From Ruminococcus sp. (GTDB taxonomy: Bacteria; Bacillota; Clostridia; Oscillospirales; Ruminococcaceae): 36,012 bases of DNA. The notes beneath the pieces are model-generated. The model was not told the origin of the DNA, searched no databases, and saw nothing but the letters and a program-made list of their open reading frames with translations. Each line of letters begins with the position of its first letter. Position 1 is the first letter of the stretch. Position numbers and translations under genes: made by a program. The stretch spans positions 1 through 36,012 of the forward strand of contig JAJBSV010000001.1 of NCBI GenBank assembly GCA_020861185.1, given 5' to 3'. Below, piece by piece: positions 25,611-33,166 of this stretch.

Positions 25611-27436
25611 CACTTGAAAACTTCAGACAGTTCCGTCATGAATCCATTGATTTTGCTCAGGGTGATAACGGCAAAAATGTCACAATCATCATCGGCGAAA
25701 ATGGTACAGGTAAGACTACTTTCGCTCAGGCTTTCTTCTGGTGTATGTATGGCGAAACTGAGTTCTCTGACAAAAATATGCTCAACAAGCTTGTTGCAAA
25801 TGAAATGAAACCGGGGCAAGAGGAAAAAGTTCAAGTAACTTTGAAGCTACGCCATGGTGATGTTAATTATACCCTCATGCGTGAGCAGACATATCGCAAA
25901 GATTACTCTAACCATGTGAAAGGCGATAATACGATTTTTGACATTGCTAAAAAGGACGCTGACGGTAACACTTCCTATGTAAAGAAAACTCAGTGTGAGA
26001 GCGAAGTCAAAAGTATTCTCCCGAAAGAATTATCTAAATACTTCTTCTTTGATGGAGAACGTATTGAAAGAATGAGTAAAGATATTTCTGCCGGAAAGAA
26101 AGCCACCGATTTTGCTGATGCTGTTAAGGGATTGCTTGGCTTAAATGCAATGTATAGTGCTATCCAACATTTCAATCCCAGATCTAAGGTTGGTGTTATC
26201 GGAAGTTACGAAAGTAGTTATGACGCTCACAGCAATTCTAAAATTCAGGAATACACGAGCACTATTGAACGTTGTAAGTCGAAGATTGCAGAGATTGATG
26301 CAAGACTTGAAGATTTGGAATCTCAAGTAGAGCAAGCCAGAGCACGAAAAGCAGATAAAGCGGAGGAAATCAAACAGTATGCAGAAGGCGAAGAATTACA
26401 ACGTCAGAAAGAGAAGCTTATACAAAAAATAAAAACAACTAGTAGCTCCAAATCAAATGTTGTTAAGAATATGTGCAAAGATTTCAATAGTGGCATGAGT
26501 TCATTTTTCTCTACAGCACTCATAGAGCGTTCCCTCAAATTCTTGTCTGATAAAGACTTCACAGGAAAAGATATTCCTTTTATGCACACCAAAACTATTG
26601 AATACCTATTAAACCAAAAGGTTTGCATATGTGGAACCCATTTGGATGAAGGTTCTGTTCCTTATGAAAAAGTTAAGGAACTTATTGACTTTCTCCCTCC
26701 TCAGTCTATTAGTACAACCGTTAGCGATTTCAAAAAAGAGTCTAAACATCGTGTCAATGCACAACGCGATTTGCTTGCCGATATTAGTGACAACATTGAA
26801 ATCATCAGCCGACAAGACGAAGAAATAGGTGAGCTTCAGGATGAGTTACATCGTATTGAGGTAAAGCTTAGCGGTGATGATGTTAGGGCAAAAGTGCGTA
26901 CGATTAATAACGAAATTCAGATTTGTGATAAAATTATTAGAGACAGCAATAGTGAAAGAGAACGTCTTCTAAGGGGCAAAGGTGCCTACGAGAACGAGGC
27001 TGAACGTGCAGATACTGAACGCAGAAACCTCACTTTGCTGGATGAAAAGAACAAGAAAATTGAAGTTTATAAAGCATATGCAGAACGCATTTATGAAGAA
27101 CTTCAGAGTGTGTATGTCACAAGTGAAGCAGAAATACGCAGTAAGTTAGAAACAACTATCAATGATATTTTCAAGAGCATTTACGAAGGCGGCTTATCTT
27201 TGACCATTGATGAGAAATATCATATTTCCGTATATGCAGATGAGTATGACGGTGATGTTGAGACATCAACTGCACAGAGTATTTCTGTTATCTTCGCATT
27301 TATCACGGGCATTATTAAGATGGCTCGTGATAATAGAAATGCAACTGATGAAGATGCGAAGCTACTGTCTTCAGAACCCTATCCGTTAGTGATGGATGCT
27401 CCGCTGTCAGCATTTGATAAACCCGAGCATAGCTGA
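25592..27436 (+). CDS. dndD: DndD-like SMC/Rad50-type ATPase, C-terminus disrupted
   Basis: DndD is the ATPase that nicks or opens DNA for sulfur insertion. Visible parts are Walker A IIGENGTGKT (residues 33-42), KYFFFDGERIERM near 148-160, two coiled-coil arms (about 205-300 and 385-500), a CICG hook-like pair near 345, and the Walker B/D-loop VMDAPLSAFDK at the end. In the family the D-loop is followed by a helix of ten or more residues and then a strand. Here the frame leaves after K and stops four codons later, while the strand and tail appear in another frame (27423-27557). A deletion of some 30 bases is inferred. Nucleotide cycling would probably be impaired. Confidence 0.82.
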   Translation: MLLESITLENFRQFRHESIDFAQGDNGKNVTIIIGENGTGKTTFAQAFFWCMYGETEFSDKNMLNKLVANEMKPGQEEKVQVTLKLRHGDVNYTLMREQTYRKDYSNHVKGDNTIFDIAKKDADGNTSYVKKTQCESEVKSILPKELSKYFFFDGERIERMSKDISAGKKATDFADAVKGLLGLNAMYSAIQHFNPRSKVGVIGSYESSYDAHSNSKIQEYTSTIERCKSKIAEIDARLEDLESQVEQARARKADKAEEIKQYAEGEELQRQKEKLIQKIKTTSSSKSNVVKNMCKDFNSGMSSFFSTALIERSLKFLSDKDFTGKDIPFMHTKTIEYLLNQKVCICGTHLDEGSVPYEKVKELIDFLPPQSISTTVSDFKKESKHRVNAQRDLLADISDNIEIISRQDEEIGELQDELHRIEVKLSGDDVRAKVRTINNEIQICDKIIRDSNSERERLLRGKGAYENEAERADTERRNLTLLDEKNKKIEVYKAYAERIYEELQSVYVTSEAEIRSKLETTINDIFKSIYEGGLSLTIDEKYHISVYADEYDGDVETSTAQSISVIFAFITGIIKMARDNRNATDEDAKLLSSEPYPLVMDAPLSAFDKPEHS

Positions 27437-27557
27437 GCAGGTTGTCATCTTTATTAAAGATACCGATGGCGAGCTTGCAGAAGAATACATGGGTGATAAA
27501 ATTGGCAGTCGTCATTACTTTGATAAAAAGAATGAATTTGAAACTGTACTAGTGTAA
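27423..27557 (+). pseudogene. Out-of-frame C-terminal tail of the dndD-like gene
   Basis: Reads P-S-I-A-E-Q-V-V-I-F-I-K-D-T-D-G and continues to a valine-rich end before TAA at 27555-27557. This is the expected last strand and tail of DndD after the D-loop helix. It has no start codon. The next gene starts 13 bases later with its ribosome site in between, confirming that this is where the intact gene would end. Confidence 0.75.
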
Positions 27558-27569
27558 GGAGGAAGACTA

Positions 27570-28103
27570 ATGTTTGATAAACAATACCGTTTTCATGGTA
27601 GACACGCAGTGCGTGTTGATGCTTTGACAAGTGTTTTTGACAGTGACAGCAAGGCAAAGCTATTTGAACGAAATGTTGATGTATATACAAATGCACCATT
27701 GGTCGGATTCCTCTATGGCAGAACGGCTGAAGTAGACGATACTCGTAATCCTGAGACAAATCAAGTTTACAATCAGAATGTCATGGGCGATAGAGTGATC
27801 TATTCGCAAGAAGAGCTTCTTTTCAATTTCCGGTTGATTATGCTTCTTGATAAGTCATACGAGCCGGATGAAAATGTTCGGATCGATAAGGCATTTCGTC
27901 ATATGGGAGAAGATTCTGCTGACGAAGCACGCTTCGATAGTTATGTTCGTGGAGGTGTTGATGTTCTTTACGAGAAATTGATAGATGGGGCTTCTTCTCC
28001 CGATGAGTATGTAACACGGCTCTATGAGTTCGTTGAAGAGTTTCATGAAAAGTTTAATAGTGAGGTATCAGGAGAAGATATTTTGAAGTTATGTTCTAAG
28101 TAA
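27570..28103 (+). CDS. Hypothetical protein of the defence operon
   Basis: A 177-residue soluble protein with GTAAGGAGGAAG before the ATG. No motif is recognised. It begins FDKQYRFHGRHAVRVDALTS, contains a conserved-looking APLVGFLYGR near 42-51, and ends acidic and helical (YEFVEEFHEKFNSEVSG). It occupies the slot after dndD where dndE is usually found, but it is longer than DndE and lacks the DndE sequence I would expect. It could be a system-specific DndE substitute or a Pbe-type component. Confidence 0.7.
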   Translation: MFDKQYRFHGRHAVRVDALTSVFDSDSKAKLFERNVDVYTNAPLVGFLYGRTAEVDDTRNPETNQVYNQNVMGDRVIYSQEELLFNFRLIMLLDKSYEPDENVRIDKAFRHMGEDSADEARFDSYVRGGVDVLYEKLIDGASSPDEYVTRLYEFVEEFHEKFNSEVSGEDILKLCSK

Positions 28104-28119
28104 GGAAGAGGCGAGAGCT

Positions 28120-29256
28120 TTGGAAAGGGATAATCGTCAAATCGCATATGAGAACCTAATAGCCCTTGCAGAGATACAAGGGTATGTAACGTTCGATAAT
28201 ATTATGGACTGTGCAGACGAGTGTTCCCTTTCAATCCAAGACTTTGATTGGCTGAGTAGTTCGATTATAACCAGAGGTATTTTAGTGTATAGCGAGCCGT
28301 CATCTCAAGCTAATGCATCCTCAACCGAAGTAGATTTCTATGATTATGCACAGAGTGATTATGATGATGTCTTTGAACGTATAATCAAGCTTGACTCTTC
28401 TTTAGAACCTCTTGTATCAGCAGTAAGGAATATCATTCCGCCGCAAAGAGGAGAGATTGGTAGACTCAAATATCAGGTTGTCGAAGGGAATTCATACGCT
28501 CGTAAGCGCATGATTGAAATGCACTTGAGACTAGCATTGAAAGTGGCACTTCAAAGAGCTGAGACATATGACATTGACATTGAGGATGCTGTAGGATATG
28601 CCTTCATTGGATTAGTTACCGCCGTCGAAAAGTATGATCCCGACACCAATGATGCCTTTTCATCGTATGCGACCCTATGGATGTTGCAGAATATATCCAG
28701 AGAGCAGGAAACAAGGCGTCCATCAATCTATTATCCTGTTCATGTCAAAGAAAAATGTTTTGCCGCCTATCCGTTGCTAAAACAGTATGGGTGTACTGAG
28801 TGTGAAGAACTTGGGAAGTGTTCAGAATCTGTACAGTTAATAAGCAAAGAACTTGAGTGTTCTTACGAAGAAGCAGAGTTTATAAAGTCAACGGTAGTGC
28901 CTGATATAAGTATGGGCGAATTGCTGTACGATGCCGATAGCGAAGAAGGTATGGACGGCTTTATTTTAAGTAGCTTTCCTGCTAATAGTATTTTGTGTGA
29001 GGAAGATATGTATTTGCTCATTAGGTCTGGACTTGTAAGCGAAGAAATTTCGAAAATCTTGGAAGTTCTAACTCAAAAAGAAAGGGAGATTGTCAATCTT
29101 CGTTTTGGACTCAATGGCAGACCTCATACCCTAGATGAAATTGGACATATGCGGAATCTAACACGGGAAAGAATTAGGCAAATAGAAAAGAACGCCTTAC
29201 GAAAGCTGAAAAGACAAGCAAAACGTACGAGCCTGGCGGAACTGTATTTTGATTAG
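28120..29256 (+). CDS. Sigma-70 family RNA polymerase sigma factor in the defence operon
   Basis: A 378-residue sigma factor. Region 2 is visible near residues 125-200 (DAVGYAFIGLVTAVEKYDPD, then YATLWMLQNISREQETRRPS). Region 4 lies near 312-368 (LTQKEREIVNLRFGLNGRPH, then TRERIRQIEKNALRKLKRQ). The N-terminal 90 residues are unrelated to housekeeping region 1 and may sense a signal. Region 3 is replaced by a cysteine-containing insert (GCTECEELGKC). It starts at the TTG at 28120, 17 bases after the previous stop, with AAGGAAGAG upstream, so it belongs to the operon. It could direct polymerase to the defence genes or take over a phage-like promoter class. The promoter it recognises is unknown. 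Confidence 0.82.
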   Translation: MERDNRQIAYENLIALAEIQGYVTFDNIMDCADECSLSIQDFDWLSSSIITRGILVYSEPSSQANASSTEVDFYDYAQSDYDDVFERIIKLDSSLEPLVSAVRNIIPPQRGEIGRLKYQVVEGNSYARKRMIEMHLRLALKVALQRAETYDIDIEDAVGYAFIGLVTAVEKYDPDTNDAFSSYATLWMLQNISREQETRRPSIYYPVHVKEKCFAAYPLLKQYGCTECEELGKCSESVQLISKELECSYEEAEFIKSTVVPDISMGELLYDADSEEGMDGFILSSFPANSILCEEDMYLLIRSGLVSEEISKILEVLTQKEREIVNLRFGLNGRPHTLDEIGHMRNLTRERIRQIEKNALRKLKRQAKRTSLAELYFD

Positions 29257-29290
29257 CAAAGCATAAAGGAAGTGTGAACAATAGCAGTGA

Positions 29291-29794
29291 ATGCAGTACT
29301 TGATTTTTTTTAATAACGCGAATGGCGTTTTAACCTTTTTTGCGACTCTGTTTTCTGGAATTTCTTTAATTTCCGTTATAGTAGTAATTGCAGAATGGAA
29401 AGATACCCATCGTCCTCACCTCCAAGCAACATTTGATTTAGTGAGGGGCAGTCAGGCTTGCATCGTCATCAAAAATGTTGGAAATGTGCCAGCGTATTTG
29501 ACTTCTCTTTCATTCAATAGAGACTTTGTAGAACAACTGGATTGTGGTGGACAGGAGCATTTAAAGGATCGTGGCAATCTTCAAATGACATTATTTCCTC
29601 AGCAGCAATGGATATTACCTTTGACAACGACTACTAGTAAGATATTTGAATTTAGCAGTCGCACATTAGTTGTTTCTATGATATACTCATACAGCGATGT
29701 GAAGTGGTGGCAATTAAGAAGAAAAAAGCCGTTTAAAGAAACTAGTATTATTAATTTTGATGATTATGCGTATTTTTTTGGAATACATATCTGA
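29291..29794 (+). CDS. Hypothetical membrane-anchored protein, both ends displaced by T-run shifts
   Basis: A 167-residue protein with one N-terminal transmembrane helix (TLFSGISLISVIVVIAEW, near residues 19-36) and a soluble remainder resembling a beta-sandwich. I do not recognise the family. There is no ribosome site close to the ATG at 29291. Shortening the T8 run at 29304-29311 by one links it to a GTG at 29287 (V-N-A-V-L-D-F-F). Shortening the T7 run at 29773-29779 by one links its end to the 47-residue frame that follows. The intact product would have about 210 residues. Confidence 0.55.
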   Translation: MQYLIFFNNANGVLTFFATLFSGISLISVIVVIAEWKDTHRPHLQATFDLVRGSQACIVIKNVGNVPAYLTSLSFNRDFVEQLDCGGQEHLKDRGNLQMTLFPQQQWILPLTTTTSKIFEFSSRTLVVSMIYSYSDVKWWQLRRKKPFKETSIINFDDYAYFFGIHI

Positions 29795-29909
29795 TACAGA
29801 TGAATTAAGAAAAGTCTTAAAAGAAACGAACAAGGAATTGTCTGGCATTAAGAAAGCGATTCAGAGGATAGGGAGTAATAACTCAGAAAGAGAATCGCAA
29901 AACACATAG
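29766..29909 (+). CDS. Short frame, probably the C-terminus of the preceding membrane protein
   Basis: Forty-seven residues, charged and helical (DTDELRKVLKETNKELSGIK), overlapping the previous gene by 29 bases. It has an ATG but no ribosome site. It is best explained as the tail of the membrane protein separated by one extra T at 29773-29779. Alternatively it is a coupled small gene. Confidence 0.45.
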   Translation: MRIFLEYISDTDELRKVLKETNKELSGIKKAIQRIGSNNSERESQNT

Positions 29910-29962
29910 GGCTAAGCTACAAACGGTTATAGTTTGACTGGGCTGAGAGGAGAAGTCATAAA

Positions 29963-30811
29963 ATGAGTTCTGTTGTTGATTTTTCTGGTAGAGATATTTG
30001 TGAGCAAACAATGAAGGATACATGGGAAGAATTTAAGCAAAAACTACAGAATAAAGAATTTGCATATAACGAAGTATCCATCGCTTTGCAAGCAGGTTTT
30101 CTGAAAACATTTGATAATGCCTTTCGTACTGTAGGCTATCACCTCAATAGGCTGGTCGGAGATGTGTTATCAGATGATATTTGTGTTATGAGAGCTGCAA
30201 GGATAAAGGCAGGAGATCCAGAGCCGAATTATGAGCGATTTATCCCCAATGCTGCGTTTATGACTGAACATAATCGATTTAGTCCACCAGGTGTTGAATG
30301 GCTTTACTTGTCGCTTTCAGATAAGAATAAGTATGACGGTGATTTTTTAGTCGTAGAAAAATGTGCATTGAAAGAATGCAGAGCAACCGAAGCTGATACT
30401 TTTGCTTTATGCGAATTTCATCTTAAAAGAAACTACCAGCAGAAAAAGATTGTAGATTTAACTATTGCTAATGATGTGAAGTATGATGACATTAACTCTA
30501 AATTGATGTGCATCGGAGAGAGGTTATGCTCTAAAGGCGAAGTAGAGGCAATAATTAAAGAATGGGTCGTTTATACATATGCTAAACTAATGTCTGAGCA
30601 ACTCTTTGTGCGATTGAAAGGAGATAAAAGCATAGAGTACGCTCCTTTTCAGTGCCTTGCTCAGTATTTCTTGTCTAAAGGATTTTGCGGCATAGTCTAC
30701 CCTAGTACAGTTTATAAAAATGGCAAAAACGTTGTCCTATTCGATAAGAATTATGCTACTCCTGTTGGAAAGATAAATAAGTTTAAAGTGTCAAAAGAAA
30801 TGGCTGATTAG
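29963..30811 (+). CDS. RES-domain protein (probable NAD-degrading toxin)
   Basis: A 282-residue protein whose middle and end match the RES fold: HNRFSPPGVEWLYLS near 103-117 (the conserved Arg and SPPG-like turn), an acidic residue in KECRATEADTFALCEF near 136-151, and FQCLAQYFLSKGFCGIVYPS with VVLFD near 232-267. RES toxins of RES-Xre pairs destroy NAD and are related to ADP-ribosyltransferases. The N-terminal 80 residues are extra. GAGAGGAGAAG precedes the ATG. No Xre antitoxin adjoins it, so it may be an effector of the defence island rather than half of a TA pair. Confidence 0.65.
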   Translation: MSSVVDFSGRDICEQTMKDTWEEFKQKLQNKEFAYNEVSIALQAGFLKTFDNAFRTVGYHLNRLVGDVLSDDICVMRAARIKAGDPEPNYERFIPNAAFMTEHNRFSPPGVEWLYLSLSDKNKYDGDFLVVEKCALKECRATEADTFALCEFHLKRNYQQKKIVDLTIANDVKYDDINSKLMCIGERLCSKGEVEAIIKEWVVYTYAKLMSEQLFVRLKGDKSIEYAPFQCLAQYFLSKGFCGIVYPSTVYKNGKNVVLFDKNYATPVGKINKFKVSKEMAD

Positions 30812-31052
30812 GATCACTGTGATGGGAAGACTATGACTAAACAACTTCATTATCTTTGATCGGATCTTCAAGCTCAACGTTCCCGTCTGGATGATGCAGA
30901 GCGTTTTTCGAATCTTAAAGAAAAATTCAGTTATTGCAATTTTTGCAACAACTGCGTGCAGATAGTTACCATAAAAGCAAATAAAGCAATAATTGAACCT
31001 GTCGGAATTGCCGACAAGTTAGGGAGATATTACCTAAGAAACGGAGCCATTC
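30812..31052. other. Spacer between island and backbone; possible decayed small gene
   Basis: No intact gene. A frame from ATG 30834 reads MTKQLHYL, meets TGA, then stays open as AQRSRLDDAERFSNLKEKFS followed by a CNFCNNC cysteine cluster. This may be a decayed small zinc-binding protein. AT-rich sequence ends about 31040 and GC-rich backbone begins at 31053. Confidence 0.35.
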
Positions 31053-31949
31053 ATGACCAAATACATCGATTTTTCATCCAAACACGACATCCTCATTGCC
31101 AACGGTGACGGGACTTATTCCCGCATGGACGAGCCGTATTTCAGGAGCGAGCTTATTGCCCCGAACACTTGGAAGGTTCTTTCGAGCGGCGACTACAGCT
31201 ATCTCGTGGTGGGCGACGGTGTCGGAATTTCAATCGACTGTGGGTATGGTGCCGGAAACATCCGGGAGTATCTCGAATCGCTCTGCGGCGTGCCGGTTCC
31301 TTATGTCACAAACACTCATGACCACTTCGACCATTCGGCGAACAACGCCTATTTCGACATGGCGTTTCTGAACGAAAAAGCGAAGGAGTTCGGGGCGATT
31401 CCTTATGCGAGCTTTGCGGGGATAGACTTTCCGAGAGATTATCCCGTCACAATCATCCACGACGGCGATTTCATTCCTCTCAAAGGTCGTGAGCTTCAAG
31501 CGTTCTCAATTCCCGACCACGCACCGAGTTCGATGATGTATCTCGACCGTAAGGAACGAATTTTCTTTTCCGGAGACGAAATCATGCCAATGGGCAAGTC
31601 GCTGAACGGCGGTCTGAAGAGCTGGATTGAGAACCTCGAAAAGATTGATAAATATCGTGACGAGTTCGACGTGCTATATGGCGGCGGTGGACGGCTTGAG
31701 AAGAAGCTTTTTGACGCTTCCTTGAATGCGCCCGTTACGCTTGGGATCACGAGGGAGAACTCCTCCCGCCTCCGACTCCGAGAAAGCCAAGATTTGCTCA
31801 TGAAGACCCGGAAGGACTCGGTCGCACCGTCTACGATCGCAGAATGCCCCACCCCGGAGACAGCGCAAACTATCCTGATGAGCCGGAGACACTCCGGGAA
31901 AACCTCCGCAGGGTTGAGTATGCTGGGACGAGCATTGTGTACGATTTAA
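31053..31949 (+). CDS. MBL-fold metallo-hydrolase, C-terminus frameshifted
   Basis: A metallo-beta-lactamase-fold hydrolase with the zinc motif THDHFDHSAN (near residues 88-97), further ligands in SIPDHAPSS and FFSGDEIMP (near 152-180), and no signal peptide, so it is cytosolic. At about 31727-31732 the frame breaks. With one more G/C the chain continues A-R-Y-A-W-D-H-E-G-E-L-L-P and runs through YAGTSIVYDLSRKFE to TAA at 31964-31966, directly before a strong terminator. As written, the last 75 residues are out of frame and the protein ends at 31949. The codon use is that of the GC-rich backbone. The substrate is unknown. Confidence 0.8.
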   Translation: MTKYIDFSSKHDILIANGDGTYSRMDEPYFRSELIAPNTWKVLSSGDYSYLVVGDGVGISIDCGYGAGNIREYLESLCGVPVPYVTNTHDHFDHSANNAYFDMAFLNEKAKEFGAIPYASFAGIDFPRDYPVTIIHDGDFIPLKGRELQAFSIPDHAPSSMMYLDRKERIFFSGDEIMPMGKSLNGGLKSWIENLEKIDKYRDEFDVLYGGGGRLEKKLFDASLNAPVTLGITRENSSRLRLRESQDLLMKTRKDSVAPSTIAECPTPETAQTILMSRRHSGKTSAGLSMLGRALCTI

Positions 31950-31970
31950 GCAGGAAGTTTGAATAAGTCG

Positions 31971-32012
31971 AGCCTCAGTTGATACCCGTTCGGGTGTCGG
32001 CTGAGGCTTTTT
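31971..32012 (+). terminator. Rho-independent terminator after the MBL gene
   Basis: A long hairpin: AGCCTCAG pairs with CTGAGGCT and, inside it, GATACCCG with CGGGTGTC; five T follow. Its place five bases after the restored MBL stop at 31966 supports that stop as the true gene end. Confidence 0.88.
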
Positions 32013-32036
32013 CACATATACACCAAGTCCTACAGC

Positions 32037-32056
32037 TATATCACCACAGTGATATA
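32037..32056. promoter_or_regulatory. Palindrome, possible operator
   Basis: Perfect inverted repeat TATATCAC-CACA-GTGATATA in the 240-base gap between the MBL terminator and the SWIM promoter. A regulator site is a guess from symmetry. Nothing else is seen in this gap. Confidence 0.35.
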
Positions 32057-32190
32057 TCTCCAAAACTCGCTTCTCAAAACTGCTCGAAAATTGCGCTATT
32101 TCGCATGATGCTTTTATGTGGCAAGCTATACGGAAACATCTCGCTTCGTGGCTCTGAGGAGTAAAAAATCGCAAATATGCCTTTGCTGTC

Positions 32191-32219
32191 TTGCTTTTCT
32201 CATGCTGATATGATATACT
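32191..32219 (+). promoter_or_regulatory. Sigma-A promoter of the SWIM gene
   Basis: TTGCTT, a 17-base spacer and TATACT. The hexamers and the TTCTCA start of the spacer match the NUDIX promoter at 6396-6424. Confidence 0.7.
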
Positions 32220-32254
32220 GATTAAAATCGATAGTAATCGGGAGGGACATCAAA

Positions 32255-32540
32255 ATGGGCTTGATAGAGTGTGCAAGCGGCGCATCTGCATGACGGGGAT
32301 ACGACTACTACAGAGAAAAGAAAGTGCTTAGAATCATAAGCGTTGGCGATGGTGTATTTGCAGCCGCTGTTGCAGGTGGTTCAAAAGAGCCTTATAATGT
32401 TACAATTGATGTGAATCATCCCAGAAAATCCAAATGCAACTGCCCTCATGCTGATGGAAAAAATCGTTTGCAAGCACATGATTGCCGCCTATTTTGCAGC
32501 TTTTCCCGAGAAAGCAGACGAGTTCTATGAAGATTACTAA
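32255..32540 (+). pseudogene. Small SWIM zinc-finger protein with a nonsense codon and a frameshift
   Basis: Translation starts at the ATG at 32255 behind GGGAGGGAC and reads MGLIECASGASA, then TGA at 32291 where a TGG (W-R-G-Y-D-Y-Y) would be expected. The frame reopens and reaches the SWIM motif CNCPHADGK. One A missing from the A6 run at 32458-32463 then shifts it. In the other frame the motif completes as IVCKHMIAAYFAAFPEKADE and ends at 32540. The intact protein would be about 95 residues with the C-x-C...C-x-H zinc site used for DNA or protein binding. Two lesions suggest real decay or poor consensus. Confidence 0.7.
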
Positions 32541-32590
32541 CTGTTGGTGAAAGCACAAATCAGAACTTGAAGAGAAGGGATTAAACTACT

Positions 32591-33040
32591 GTGGAAATAA
32601 AAAAAGCAGAAATCAAGGACTTGAATATTGTAGTAAAAATGAAAATGGATATGTTCAGAGAAGTGGGTTCCATCGTTTTACTACAGGATAATGCTGAGGA
32701 AAAGATATACGAAAAATATAAGGAATTATACCAAGAAGAGAAGCTTTGCCATTACCTCATATACGAAGATGATAACGTGGTTGCTTGTGGCGGTGCAATA
32801 ATTAAAGAAGATGTGCCGTTTTGTTTCTTCAAAACACCAATGTACGGATATATCATGGATGTATATTGTGTTCCCGCAAAAAGAAGAAACGGTTATGCAT
32901 CAAGAATCATGGAAAAGTTAATTGGTTGGTTACAAGGCAAGGGCATACGCAATATAAAGTTAAAGCCCTCTGCAATAGGAAGAGAAATGTATGAGAAGTT
33001 TGGCTTTGGCGATTCAGGCGAAATGGAATTGTGGTTATGA
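32591..33040 (+). CDS. GNAT-family N-acetyltransferase
   Basis: A 149-residue acetyltransferase. The acetyl-CoA site is visible as VYCVPAKRRNGYASRIMEKL near residues 97-116 (the R/Q-x-x-G-x-G/A motif), followed by NIKLKPSAIGREMYEKFGF. The GTG at 32591 has AGAAGGGATT upstream. It is cytosolic and the substrate is unknown. It is more AT-rich than the sigK that follows, and a strong terminator separates the two. Confidence 0.82.
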   Translation: MEIKKAEIKDLNIVVKMKMDMFREVGSIVLLQDNAEEKIYEKYKELYQEEKLCHYLIYEDDNVVACGGAIIKEDVPFCFFKTPMYGYIMDVYCVPAKRRNGYASRIMEKLIGWLQGKGIRNIKLKPSAIGREMYEKFGFGDSGEMELWL

Positions 33041-33082
33041 AATTCCAGTTTGTCGAGCTGAACTAAACACATTTTATATCTA

Positions 33083-33108
33083 AGAGCGCCCCTCGTCGCT
33101 CTTTTTTT
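33083..33108 (+). terminator. Rho-independent terminator after the GNAT gene
   Basis: Stem AGAGCG/CGCTCT with seven T. Together with the downstream leader and sigK 5' end it corresponds to the NUDIX terminator and sigK fragment at 6911-7325. Confidence 0.82.
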
Positions 33109-33166
33109 GCACCTTCAACCCCTCATCAATCCCACTCCACCCGAATATAATTAACGGGGTGATAAC

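Larger units (their letters stand above)
7326..31040. mobile_element. AT-rich accessory (defence) island
   Basis: From the sigK break to the MBL gene the DNA is clearly more AT-rich than the flanks and holds only accessory functions: AbiE, AlbA-type regulator, DarG, RepA_N/MobC, the phosphorothioation-type operon and a RES protein. No integrase, transposase or relaxase is seen, and no exact end repeats were found. The limits are set by composition and gene content. The left end coincides with the broken sigK and a 5'-truncated HTH gene. Confidence 0.55.

Noticed and set aside
25592-27436. Calling the operon a standard Dnd system with DndFGH restriction.
   Set aside because: No DndF, DndG or DndH-like protein is seen; the companions are DUF4007, a giant ATPase and a PLD-helicase.
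32291-32293. TGA in place of an expected Trp codon in the SWIM gene (and another TGA in a decayed frame near 30858), hinting at TGA recoding.
   Set aside because: TGA is the normal stop of several intact genes in the window, and the SWIM gene also has a frameshift, so decay or error is simpler than a changed code.
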